Assembly (NCBI GenBank): GCA_036275915.1
Contig: DASUCV010000002.1
Coordinates: forward strand, 1 to 64,000
From: Candidatus Polarisedimenticolaceae bacterium
GTDB lineage: Bacteria; Acidobacteriota; Polarisedimenticolia; Polarisedimenticolales; DASRJG01
Length of the DNA: 64,000 nt
Direction of reading: 5' to 3'
The notes beneath the pieces were generated by a model. That model saw nothing but the letters and a program-made list of their open reading frames with translations, was not told the origin of the DNA and did no database searches. Below, piece after piece: positions 1 through 6,877 of this stretch. How positions within the stretch are numbered: position 1 is the stretch's first letter; the number at the start of each line of letters is the position of its first letter. The translations under genes were made by a program, and so were the position numbers.

Positions 1-131
1 GAGGAAACGTCGGGTGTTGCCACCCGTAGAGGCTGCGCTGTCGGAGCATTCTCCAGAAGCCACCTCACGACGGTCGCTTCCTCATCCGAAATCGGACGCT
101 GTTCTTTCTTCCTGTCTTCGTGCTTTTTCAT
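1..131 (-). CDS. Integron cassette protein, hypothetical, C-terminus off the left edge
   Basis: An ATG at 131 opens a frame with no stop before the left edge, giving about 43 residues beginning MKKHEDRKKEQRPISDEEA. The start lies 4 bases inside the R' core box of the attC site at 135-236, the usual position for a gene at the head of an integron cassette. The visible part is highly charged, has no signal peptide, and continues with a hydrophobic/acidic stretch (VVRWLLENAP). I do not recognise the family. It shows that the cassette array continues beyond the window. Confidence 0.55.
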   Translation of the reverse strand, partial: MKKHEDRKKEQRPISDEEATVVRWLLENAPTAQPLRVATPDVS

Positions 132-134
132 GCA

Positions 135-236
135 GCTTAACGCTAGCGGTAACGCGCGCGCCCGACGGCGAGGCGCGTACCGCAGTATGCACGCGCCGTG
201 ACGGCGGAGTGCGCCGCGTTCACCGCGTAGTTCGAC
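135..236 (-). repeat. attC recombination site 1 (102 bp)
   Basis: The ends are GCTTAAC (135-141) and GTTCGAC (230-236), matching the RYYYAAC / GTTRRRY core boxes of integron attC sites. Inside them the arms GCGGTAACGCGC and the complement of GCGCGTTCACCGC pair, with one extra base in the right-hand arm. Read on the minus strand that base is an extra C in L'', as in the classical aadA1 site, so the cassettes point left. The site is nearly identical to the one at 1290-1391, typical of chromosomal arrays with homogeneous attC families. Confidence 0.85.
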
Positions 237-745
237 TGCGAGCCACCGCGGCTCGACCGTTGGATCCTGCGGAGATCGTACAGGCGCTTGTTTCGAACGA
301 CGTAGAGCAAGTCGAAGCCCTGCTCCGTAGCCCGATGGCCTCGTGCGAATCCCAATGTCGACCCCGCAATGCGCGCTGCTGACGAATCGCTGGACCATGC
401 GACGTTGATCGAGGGGCCCGACCCAACATGAACTTCCCATAGCGAGAACAAGGGTCGCGATTCTCCAGTCGATCGATTGCGGACCTCTACCCCACAGAAG
501 CCCGTTTGCTCATGGAGGAACCAGGACCGCTCCTCGAACAGGTCGATCTCGTAGCTCCCATCTGGTGCGGCACTTTTGTGCGACCAGAGATCATCGGTGA
601 AAGGCGCTTGCAAGAGAGCAGCGATGGGTTCGTGCTGGAGGATTGCGCTTGGAGCCTGATCCGCGGGTGGAACAAGTTCGTGGACCCGAGATGGGCATCC
701 TATGCCAGCCACGAGGAGCAGTGTGATCGGCATTCCCCTTTTCAT
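143..745 (-). CDS. Integron cassette protein with signal peptide, putative lipoprotein
   Basis: A 200-residue protein that fills the cassette between attC 1 and attC 2. It starts 15 bases inside the upstream core box, and its stop (TAG at 143-145) lies inside the attC at 135-236, so the last 30 or so residues are translated attC, common in cassette genes. The N-terminus (MKRGMPITLLLVAGIGC) is a short signal peptide followed by Cys17. The lipobox is imperfect (Gly at -3), so lipidation is only likely. The mature part contains conserved-looking Trp/Asp-rich stretches (WEVHVGSG, WSSDSSAARIAG) suggestive of a small beta-rich domain, but no family is recognised. The ribosome site is weak. Confidence 0.6.
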   Translation of the reverse strand: MKRGMPITLLLVAGIGCPSRVHELVPPADQAPSAILQHEPIAALLQAPFTDDLWSHKSAAPDGSYEIDLFEERSWFLHEQTGFCGVEVRNRSTGESRPLFSLWEVHVGSGPSINVAWSSDSSAARIAGSTLGFARGHRATEQGFDLLYVVRNKRLYDLRRIQRSSRGGSQSNYAVNAAHSAVTARAYCGTRLAVGRARYR

Positions 746-759
746 GGTCTTATCGAGCA

Positions 760-867
760 GTCGAACGTAGCGCTAACCCGCGCGCGCGCCGAGCGGCACG
801 GGCGCTTGCCGCTCTTTGCAAGCGCCGTGACGCGAGAGTGCGCGGCGGGTTGAGCGCACTGTTGGAC
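760..867 (-). repeat. attC recombination site 2 (108 bp)
   Basis: Core boxes GTCGAAC (760-766) and GTTGGAC (861-867) flank arms GCGCTAACCCGC and GCGGGTTGAGCGC, which pair apart from a single extra G in the right-hand arm. That extra base gives the same leftward orientation as the other sites. The box at 760-766 is the exact complement of GTTCGAC at 230-236. These are the two ends of one cassette, as expected after site-specific insertion. Confidence 0.88.
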
Positions 868-1289
868 AGCAAGCCCCTCACGTTCACTTCCGAGCCGCGT
901 GCCCACCTGCGGTGACCGCGCGACGTGGTTGACTGCGGGAAAGTGTACGCCGCTTTCCGTGGCAACCAGCGGAGCAAAGGAGTTGGGCATTGCGACGGCA
1001 CCGCGCCGGGAGGTACGTGCACGAAGCCAGGCGATAGCTGGGCCACCTGCCCGCGACCCTTCAAGTGCGGCGATGCTGGCCCGGCTGCCGAGTGGCACCC
1101 TCTCCTGGGCGAGCGTGGTTCGGCCGCGGCAGCGACCAGAAGACCCGGCGCGTTGAAAGCTGGAGGCCGGCGCGAGACCTGCGATGCGGGGGCCAAGAAG
1201 ACCAGAGCTGAGCCAAACCGAAGGCGCAGTGTGAGCGATTCTTCCGGGAGCCTGTTGTGTGTAGTTAACCCTTCCAGTTCTGGTCGTCT
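868..1289 (-). repeat. Integron cassette body without a convincing gene, copy 1 of a duplicated cassette
   Basis: This 422-bp body, with its attC at 760-867, is about 92% identical to 1938-2359 with its attC at 1830-1937. I count about 33 substitutions and no net length difference. A minus-strand frame starting TTG at 1295 stays open here, but in the other copy it stops after LPRETA and many substitutions change residues. The body may therefore be non-coding, regulatory or a decayed gene. Open frames on the plus strand are not conserved between copies. Confidence 0.75.
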
Positions 1290-1391
1290 GTCCAACGTTC
1301 GCGGTAACGCGCGCGCCCGACGGCGCGGCGCGTGCCGCAGTATGCACGCGCCGTGACGACGGAGTGCGGCGCGTTGACCGCGTTGTTGGGC
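1290..1391 (-). repeat. attC recombination site 3 (102 bp)
   Basis: Core boxes GTCCAAC (1290-1296) and GTTGGGC (1385-1391) flank the same arms and loop sequence as attC 1, with few differences. GTCCAAC complements GTTGGAC at 861-867, and GTTGGGC complements GCCCAAC at 1830-1836. Both neighbouring cassettes therefore have matching ends. Confidence 0.88.
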
Positions 1392-1403
1392 CGCATGGCT
1401 AGT

Positions 1404-1814
1404 TCAGTCGGGCCATTGGGAGGCACACGCTTCGCCCTCTTTGGGACTCAGCATGGAGCGTACTTCGACGATACGAGCTTTCGTCAGCCTTGTGCGTTCA
1501 GTGAGGAAACACATTGGATAGACACTCCCGTACTCGCCTCGGTCGGGATGCGGCCATTCAGCCAGAAGTTGCGCGTCCCGGTACTTGACCCATGCGTCCT
1601 GAGCGGACCGCAGCTTCGTAAGTGAATCGGCCTTCCCCGACCCTTTCGCCTCAAGAGCTTTCAGGAGCGACGTGAGCTGGGCCTCCGCGGCCTTGAGATC
1701 TTTGTCAGCTGCCTCATGCAGGCCGACTTGCGTCAGTGAGTACGGTACGTCGCGCACGGATGCGGCGCCGAGAACTGCCGCCGTTACAACCAGACGTCCC
1801 AAGATTCTCTTCAT
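1404..1814 (-). CDS. LprI-like (DUF1311) exported protein in an integron cassette
   Basis: A 136-residue protein whose ATG at 1814 lies 16 bases inside the upstream core box. The stop is just before the next attC, so the gene fits its cassette exactly. Residues 1-20 (MKRILGRLVVTAAVLGAASV) resemble a signal peptide. The rest matches the DUF1311/LprI pattern: an Ala/Lys/Leu-rich helix (ADKDLKAAEAQLTSLLKAL), the LRSAQDAWVKYRDAQ motif, a Cys102 before a helix (CFLTERTRL), and a closing RIVEVRSML helix. Mycobacterial LprI inhibits lysozyme, but most family members are untested, so a periplasmic role in envelope defence is inference. Confidence 0.75.
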   Translation of the reverse strand: MKRILGRLVVTAAVLGAASVRDVPYSLTQVGLHEAADKDLKAAEAQLTSLLKALEAKGSGKADSLTKLRSAQDAWVKYRDAQLLAEWPHPDRGEYGSVYPMCFLTERTRLTKARIVEVRSMLSPKEGEACASQWPD

Positions 1815-1829
1815 GCAGTTCTCATGACG

Positions 1830-1937
1830 GCCCAACGTAGCGCTAACCCGCGCGCGCGCCGAGCGGCACGTGCGCTTGCCGCTTTTTGCAAGCGCCGTGA
1901 CGCGAGAGTGCGCGGCGGGTTGAGCGCACTGTTGGAC
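1830..1937 (-). repeat. attC recombination site 4 (108 bp)
   Basis: Core boxes GCCCAAC (1830-1836) and GTTGGAC (1931-1937). The internal sequence differs from attC 2 at only two positions, and both belong to the duplicated cassette. The same single extra base in the right arm gives the leftward orientation. Confidence 0.88.
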
Positions 1938-2359
1938 AGCAAGCCCTTCACGTTCACTTCCGAGCCGCGTGCCCACCTGCGGTGACCGCGCGACGTGGTT
2001 GACTGCCCGTAAGTTTACGCCGTCTCGCGTGGCAACCAGCGGAGCAAAGGAGTTGGGCATTGCGACGGCACCGCGCCGGGAGGTACGTGCACGAAGCCAG
2101 GCGATAGCTGGGCCACTTGCCGGCGACCCTTCAAGTGCGGCGATGCTGGCCCGGCTGCCGAGTGGCACCCTCTCCTGAGCGAGCGTGGTTCGGCCGCGGC
2201 AGCGACCGCCAAACCCGGTGCGTTGAGAGCCGGATGCCAGCGCGAGACCCGCGATGCGGGGGCCAGGAAGACCGAAGTTGGACTGAACCGAAGGCCCAGT
2301 GTGAGCGATTCGTCCGGGAGCCTGTTGTGTGTAGTTAACCCTTCAAGTTCTGGTCGTCT
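1938..2359 (-). repeat. Integron cassette body without a convincing gene, copy 2, first cassette next to intI
   Basis: This is the second copy of the body at 868-1289. It is bounded by GTTGGAC at 1931-1937 and GTCCAAC at 2360-2366, so its ends match. It lies closest to the integrase, the position normally taken by the most recently inserted cassette. The divergence of the two copies argues against a very recent duplication. Confidence 0.72.
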
Positions 2360-2533
2360 GTCCAACAAGAAATGGACAGGTCTCGGTATCTGTTCGCACC
2401 GCGATATCGCGCAGCGATATCGCGGTCGCAAATTCTTTGAGTCGTCTGCATCGTGCTCTCCTGTCGGCGCTTCGGAGCCGGCGCGATGGTCGATGTCTTT
2501 GTTATACCGCGAAATGCGGTCTCGGTAGCATGG
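2360..2533 (-). other. Presumed attI region between the first cassette and the intI stop
   Basis: The box GTCCAAC at 2360-2366 (GTTGGAC on the minus strand) is the last core site before the integrase. No attC-type arms follow it, so the remaining DNA up to the intI stop is the best candidate for attI and for the cassette promoter Pc. It contains the perfect inverted repeat at 2398-2426 and a short hairpin ACCGC/GCGGT at 2506-2520 just after the intI stop. A minus-strand TTGCGA (2432-2427), 17 bases before GATATC, could be a weak -35/-10 pair. Confidence 0.5.
2398..2426. repeat. Perfect 13-bp inverted repeat in the presumed attI region
   Basis: ACCGCGATATCGC (2398-2410) and its exact complement (2414-2426) are separated by only GCA. 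It is too symmetrical and too close to the recombination point to be an ordinary terminator, and no run of T follows on either strand. An integrase- or regulator-binding site is possible. Confidence 0.7.
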
Positions 2534-3526
2534 TTAGCGGTCAGCGATGCGGTCAAAGGGACTTCGGATGCCGAGCCCTCCGGGACGCTGGAGTACGTGC
2601 GTATAGATCATCGTCGTCGCGACCTCGCGGTGACCGAGCAGTTCTTGGACCGTTCGGATGTCGTGCCCGTCTTCCAGGAGATGCGTCGCGAAAGAGTGCC
2701 GGAGGGTGTGGGGCGTCGCGTGCTTGGCGATCCGGGCGAGGCGGCAGGCGTCGTGAAATGCCTTCTGGAGAACCGATTCGTGGAGGTGGTGCCGTCGCAC
2801 GTGACCCGTCTCGGCATCGGTGTAGTGACGCGTCGCGGGAAAGACCCATTGCCAGCTCCACTGGCGGCTAGCGTTCGGGTACTTGCGGACGAGAGCGGTC
2901 GGCAGCTCGACGTGGCCGGCACCGGAGTGAAGGTCGGCCTGGTGCTGCTCGAATGCCGCTGCGACTTGCTCCTTGAGCCGAGATTCGAGTCGCGCCGGAA
3001 GCATCGTGCGGCGGTCGCGGCCGCCTTTGCCTCGGCGGACCATGATCTCGTGACGCGCGAAGTCGACGTCCTGGATGCGGAGGCGGCAGCATTCGAGGAG
3101 ACGCATGCCGGAGCCGTAGAGCATGCCGGCCATGAGCGCGGTGGGGCCGGACATCTTCTCGAGGACCTCGCGAACTTCGTCGCGTGACAAGACGACGGGA
3201 AGATGGAGCGGGCGCTTCGCGCGCACGATGTCCGAGAGCCATGGGAGATCCATCTCGAGCACTTCGCGATAGAGGAAGAGGATCGCGGCGAGTGCTTGGT
3301 TCTGCGTCGACGGCGCGACGTGCCGGTCGACGGCGAGCGACGTCAAGAATTGAGTGACTTCGCCCGGGCCGAGCTCGATCGGGTGGCGCTTTCCGCTCGC
3401 GATGATGAAACGCTTGATCCATCCGACGTAGGCGCGCTCGGTGCGGCGGCTGAAGTGGCGTGCGCGCACGGCCTCCCGCACCTGTTCGAGCAGTCTGGGA
3501 CGGCGCGGCTCGACGAGTCCTGACAC
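2534..3526 (-). CDS. intI: Integron integrase IntI (tyrosine recombinase)
   Basis: A 330-residue tyrosine recombinase that would exchange cassettes between attI and attC. The GTG at 3526 is preceded by GGGAGGAG. The N-terminal SAM-like domain (about 10-100) begins [19 protein letters not shown]. Catalytic residues are Arg142 (GSGMRLLE), His273/Arg276 (HTLRHS), His299 (LLGHR) and Tyr308 (MIYTHV). The insert specific to IntI proteins is present at about 229-262 ([20 protein letters not shown]), which separates it from XerC/D. The C-terminus [10 protein letters not shown] also matches IntI. The length is normal and no frameshift is seen. The gene reads in the same direction as the cassettes, with its 3' end facing them. 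It begins 68 bases after the stop of the DUF92 gene, so it may be read through from that operon. Confidence 0.95.
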   Translation of the reverse strand: MSGLVEPRRPRLLEQVREAVRARHFSRRTERAYVGWIKRFIIASGKRHPIELGPGEVTQFLTSLAVDRHVAPSTQNQALAAILFLYREVLEMDLPWLSDIVRAKRPLHLPVVLSRDEVREVLEKMSGPTALMAGMLYGSGMRLLECCRLRIQDVDFARHEIMVRRGKGGRDRRTMLPARLESRLKEQVAAAFEQHQADLHSGAGHVELPTALVRKYPNASRQWSWQWVFPATRHYTDAETGHVRRHHLHESVLQKAFHDACRLARIAKHATPHTLRHSFATHLLEDGHDIRTVQELLGHREVATTMIYTHVLQRPGGLGIRSPFDRIADR

Positions 3527-3594
3527 GGGCTCCTCCCTTGGGCGGCCGATGCTCGGCCGGATGTGCGGGGAGCCGCGACGTCGTGAGGCCCGAC

Positions 3595-4992
3595 CTACAT
3601 CAACGCCCAGATCCCCATCGCCGCGAGGCCGCCCGCCAACGTATTGGCGAAGTTGACGACCTCGTTGTCCACGGCTTTGACGCGTTCGAGGGTTGCGCCG
3701 AGGTAACTCTCCAGCGTGGTGCCGATGAAGGCGGCGGCGACGACGATCGCGGCGCCGGTCGGGGCGAGGAGGCCGGTGGCGAGGGCGGCGGCGGCGACGA
3801 CGGCCGAGGCCGCGATGCCGGCCAGGGTGCCTTCGAGCGAGACGGCCCCGTCGGTGCCGGGCGGCACGCGTTTGAAGCTGGTGATCAGGTAGGTCGTGCG
3901 GCCGAACGCCTGGCCGATCTCGCTCGAGACGGTGTCGGCGGCGGCGGTCGCGAAGGCGGCGCACAGGGCGACGGTGAAGAGCGCGGGCCACGGCGTCGCG
4001 ACGGCCAGGAAGGCGAAGACGACGCCGGCGGTCGTGTTGGCGAACGCGTTCTTGGCGCCGCGGCGGCCGCCGCGCTCCTGCGCGATACCGAGCGCCGCCT
4101 TCTTCGCGTAGCCGATCTTCGTGCAGGCGGTGCCGAGGACGAAGAAGACGAAGAGCAGGAGGAACGCCCGCCATCCGCCGAAGGCGTAGAGGGCCGTGCC
4201 GAGGCACCAGCCGGAGATCGCGCCGGACAGTCCGACGCCGCGCGCGGCGAAGGCGCCGACGGCGAGCGCGAGGTTGATCGCGCCGCCGATCAAGGCTTGC
4301 TGCGCGATCGACGGCCACGCGGCGAGGAGCAGCTCGGGATCGACGACGGTCGCCGTGTAGAGCGCCGCGCCGCCGACGAGCGGGACGAGGATGTTGTCGT
4401 CGATGCCGGTGGGGAGCGACTCGGCGAACGCCGCCAGCAGCGTCGCCGCGAAGCAGCCGCCGAGGAGGACGTTCGACGAGAAGAACGGGCCGTGCGCGCC
4501 GACCTCGAGGAACGACGGGCCGATCCACGTGACGGGCGCTTCGAGCGCGCCGATCTGCACCCAGCGGATCAGGAATGCCGCGGCGGCGGTGCCCCAGCCG
4601 ACGAAGGCGAGGAAGCCGGACCACGTCTTGCCCGGGTTCCACGGAAGCTTGGGGCCGCGCGCGGTGACGCCGACGACGCTCGCCATGCCGTCGCCGAAGG
4701 CGATGAGACCCCACGTCGCGGCGGCCAGCTCGAGGCGGTTCCGGAACACGACGAGGAGCGCGAGCACGGCCGCTGGATACAGGACGATGCCGAGCGAGAA
4801 GCCGGCGTCGCGCTCGCTCTCTCGGAGAAGACTCTTGCGCGTGAGCCGGTGGAGCACCGCGAGGTTGAAGAGCAGCGCGACGCCCGCGCAGATCATCGCC
4901 TGCCACGGCGCAAGCCAGCGCAGTGCGAGAGCGAAGCCGCCCATGCCGACGTGAACGCTCTTCCTGAGCAGCTCGCCGCGGACGCTGTTCAA
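3595..4992 (-). CDS. Membrane protein: phytol/dolichol kinase-like N-domain fused to DUF92
   Basis: A 465-residue polytopic membrane protein. The TTG start at 4992 overlaps the stop of the upstream epimerase (TTGA). The first 190 residues ([16 protein letters not shown], then [14 protein letters not shown] and [12 protein letters not shown]) resemble the CTP-dependent polyprenol/phytol kinase fold. The second half (from about 230: [70 protein letters not shown]) is a DUF92 domain. Both domains are integral membrane modules linked to isoprenoid-alcohol phosphorylation in other organisms. Being last in an lptD/sugar-nucleotide operon, a role in lipid-carrier metabolism is a reasonable inference. 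Confidence 0.75.
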   Translation of the reverse strand: MNSVRGELLRKSVHVGMGGFALALRWLAPWQAMICAGVALLFNLAVLHRLTRKSLLRESERDAGFSLGIVLYPAAVLALLVVFRNRLELAAATWGLIAFGDGMASVVGVTARGPKLPWNPGKTWSGFLAFVGWGTAAAAFLIRWVQIGALEAPVTWIGPSFLEVGAHGPFFSSNVLLGGCFAATLLAAFAESLPTGIDDNILVPLVGGAALYTATVVDPELLLAAWPSIAQQALIGGAINLALAVGAFAARGVGLSGAISGWCLGTALYAFGGWRAFLLLFVFFVLGTACTKIGYAKKAALGIAQERGGRRGAKNAFANTTAGVVFAFLAVATPWPALFTVALCAAFATAAADTVSSEIGQAFGRTTYLITSFKRVPPGTDGAVSLEGTLAGIAASAVVAAAALATGLLAPTGAAIVVAAAFIGTTLESYLGATLERVKAVDNEVVNFANTLAGGLAAMGIWALM

Positions 4993-6017
4993 GGAGCTGC
5001 CTGCGGCGCGCGCGTGCCGGTCGCGGCGGGGGGCAGCAGGCCGCGGCCGCGGAGCCACGCGACGGTCTTGGCGATCCCCTCCTCGAGCGGGGTGATCGTG
5101 TAGCCGAGGTCGCGGCGGGCGCGGTCGCTCGCGTACGCCCACTCCCTTGCATAGATGCGGACGATCTCGTCGGTCAGCTCGGGCGGTGTGCCGAGCAGCT
5201 CGGCGCGCCAGCGCTGGAGCTTGCCGATCATGCCGGCGACGGCGTACGGGATCTTCAGCTTCGGCGGGGCGATGCCGGTCTCCTTCTCGAACGCGGCGAA
5301 GAGATCGACGAGCGTGCGGTTGTCGCCGCCGAGGATGTAGGCGCTGCCATCCTTCGCGCGCTCGAGCGCGGCGAGGAAGCCGTTCGTGACGTCGTCGACG
5401 AAGGCGAGCGACATGCGGCGGTCCCCCGCCCCGAGCATGCCGGGGAGCTTCCCGCGTGCGTGGAGGAGCAGGTTCTCTACGACATGGTTGCCGGCAGTCA
5501 ACGTACCGGGGCCGTAGGTGACGCCTGGGTAGAGACGGACGAGGCGCGCGCCGTTCGCCGCCGCCTTGCGGGCGAGCGTGTCGGCGGCCCACTTCGTGCG
5601 CTCGTAGTCGTTGTGGGCGAAGTCGGTCGCGCGCGGCGTCTCCTCGTCGAATGTCGTGCCGTCGGTGGGGCCGAGCGCAATGAAGGAAGATGTATAGACG
5701 ACGCGTGCGGACGCCTCCTCGGCGATCGCGAGCACGTTCTCGAGGCCGCCGACGTTGACCCTGTCGAAGACCGACCGGTCCTTCGCCCACGGCTTCACCA
5801 TCGCGGCGCAGTGGACGATCGCGGCGCGATCCTCCATCGCGCGGCGCAGGGACGCCGGGTCGGTGACGTCGCCGGTGGCGACCGTCGCGGCCCGTGGCTT
5901 GTCGGCCCACGCGCTACCCTCGCGCACGAGGCCGCGCACGTCGTGCCCCGCGCTCGCGAGCCGCTGCGCGACGCATCCGCCGAGGAACCCGGTGACGCCG
6001 GTGATGAGGAGCTTCAA
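4989..6017 (-). CDS. NAD(P)-dependent epimerase/dehydratase family protein
   Basis: A 342-residue extended short-chain dehydrogenase. The Rossmann motif GVTGFLGG is at the N-terminus, the catalytic YxxxK is YERTK, and the TSS motif precedes it ([11 protein letters not shown]). The TTG start at 6017 overlaps the upstream stop (TTGA) and has GGGAG seven bases upstream. A longer in-frame ATG upstream would lie inside the preceding gene and is less likely. Family members act on nucleotide sugars, 3-beta-hydroxysteroids or dihydroflavonols. The [21 protein letters not shown] region is typical of hopanoid-associated or dihydroflavonol-reductase-like proteins, so the substrate cannot be fixed. Confidence 0.85.
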   Translation of the reverse strand: MKLLITGVTGFLGGCVAQRLASAGHDVRGLVREGSAWADKPRAATVATGDVTDPASLRRAMEDRAAIVHCAAMVKPWAKDRSVFDRVNVGGLENVLAIAEEASARVVYTSSFIALGPTDGTTFDEETPRATDFAHNDYERTKWAADTLARKAAANGARLVRLYPGVTYGPGTLTAGNHVVENLLLHARGKLPGMLGAGDRRMSLAFVDDVTNGFLAALERAKDGSAYILGGDNRTLVDLFAAFEKETGIAPPKLKIPYAVAGMIGKLQRWRAELLGTPPELTDEIVRIYAREWAYASDRARRDLGYTITPLEEGIAKTVAWLRGRGLLPPAATGTRAPQAAP

Positions 6018-6877
6018 CGAAGACTCCCGAGGTATCTCACCAGTGCATCCTTCCACGGCGGGAGCCGGTGCCCAAGAAGAGAATGCAGCTTGTCCGTGCC
6101 GAGGACGGAGTACGCGGGGCGGCGGAGGTCACCGTCGCGCGGCGGGCGCGTGCGCAGCTCGACCTTCTCGCCGAGGCCGGCCACCTCGACCACCGCGCGC
6201 GCCAGGTCGAGGCGGCTCACGCCGCCGTCGTTCACGGCGTGCACGATGCCGGAGACACCCTTGTCCATGAGATCGAGCAGGACCGGCGCGAGGTCGACGG
6301 CGTACGTCGGCGACGACACGGGAAGCTCGACGACCTCGAGGGCGCCCTCGCCCTTCGCGCGCGCGGCGGCGAGGATCTTGTCGACGTACGCCGGGCGCTC
6401 GGGGAGGCCGTACAGCGTCGACACGCGGACGATGAGCGCCTTGGGGTTCGCCGCCGTGACGCCGCGCTCGCCGTCGAGCTTCGACACGCCGTAGAACTGG
6501 AGCGGGTTCACCGCGTCTTCCTCGCGGTACGGCGCGTCCTGCTCGCCGTCGAAGACGTAGTCGGTCGAGATGTGGACGAGCGGGATCTCGACCGCCGCGC
6601 AGTACTCGGCGATCGCGTGCGGTGTCTCGGCGTTCAGGCGCTGGGCTCGGACGCGGTGCTCGGGGCGCTCGGCGGCGTCGACGTCGGTGAACCCCGCGAC
6701 ATTGATCACGCCGGAGATCTTCATGGAGAAGCGCCACTGCCAGATCGAGTAGTGATCGAACAGGTCGAGCGCGACGTGCGACGGCGCGTCGTGGGCGATC
6801 CCGCGCCGGTCCAGCTCCGCGGTGACCGCGCGGCCGAGGCGTCCGGTCGCGCCGAGGACGAGGAGGGGGCGCTTCAC
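6014..6877 (-). CDS. rfbD: dTDP-4-dehydrorhamnose reductase-like (RmlD family) protein
   Basis: A 287-residue reductase of the RmlD/RfbD family. Visible are the Rossmann motif GATGRLG (about 8-14), the NVAGFTDVDAAE stretch, STDYVFDG, the catalytic YGVSK, and VRVSTLYG. RmlD makes dTDP-L-rhamnose for LPS and other glycans, though the family also includes MAT2B-like proteins. The GTG start at 6877 overlaps the lptD stop (GTGA), so translation is probably coupled. The other rml genes are not in the window. Confidence 0.8.
   Translation of the reverse strand: MKRPLLVLGATGRLGRAVTAELDRRGIAHDAPSHVALDLFDHYSIWQWRFSMKISGVINVAGFTDVDAAERPEHRVRAQRLNAETPHAIAEYCAAVEIPLVHISTDYVFDGEQDAPYREEDAVNPLQFYGVSKLDGERGVTAANPKALIVRVSTLYGLPERPAYVDKILAAARAKGEGALEVVELPVSSPTYAVDLAPVLLDLMDKGVSGIVHAVNDGGVSRLDLARAVVEVAGLGEKVELRTRPPRDGDLRRPAYSVLGTDKLHSLLGHRLPPWKDALVRYLGSLR

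Noticed and set aside
742-1347. Long minus-strand frames crossing attC 2 and the cassette at 868-1289
   Set aside because: They run through recombination sites, and the equivalent frame is interrupted in the second copy of the cassette.
925-1356. Plus-strand 143-residue frame in the cassette
   Set aside because: It runs against the attC-defined cassette orientation and is not kept in the second copy.
2534-3526. XerC/XerD rather than IntI
   Set aside because: The extra [20 protein letters not shown] segment is specific to integron integrases, and attC sites lie beside the gene.
1-3526. CRISPR array or transposon explanation for the repeats
   Set aside because: Repeats are 102-108 bp, spaced by gene-sized bodies with matching cassette ends, and no cas or transposase genes occur.
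3460-5103. A 547-residue plus-strand open frame, very rich in Arg, Glu and Gly
   Set aside because: It is antisense to the DUF92 gene and the start of intI, shows the composition of a GC-rich shadow frame, and matches no family.
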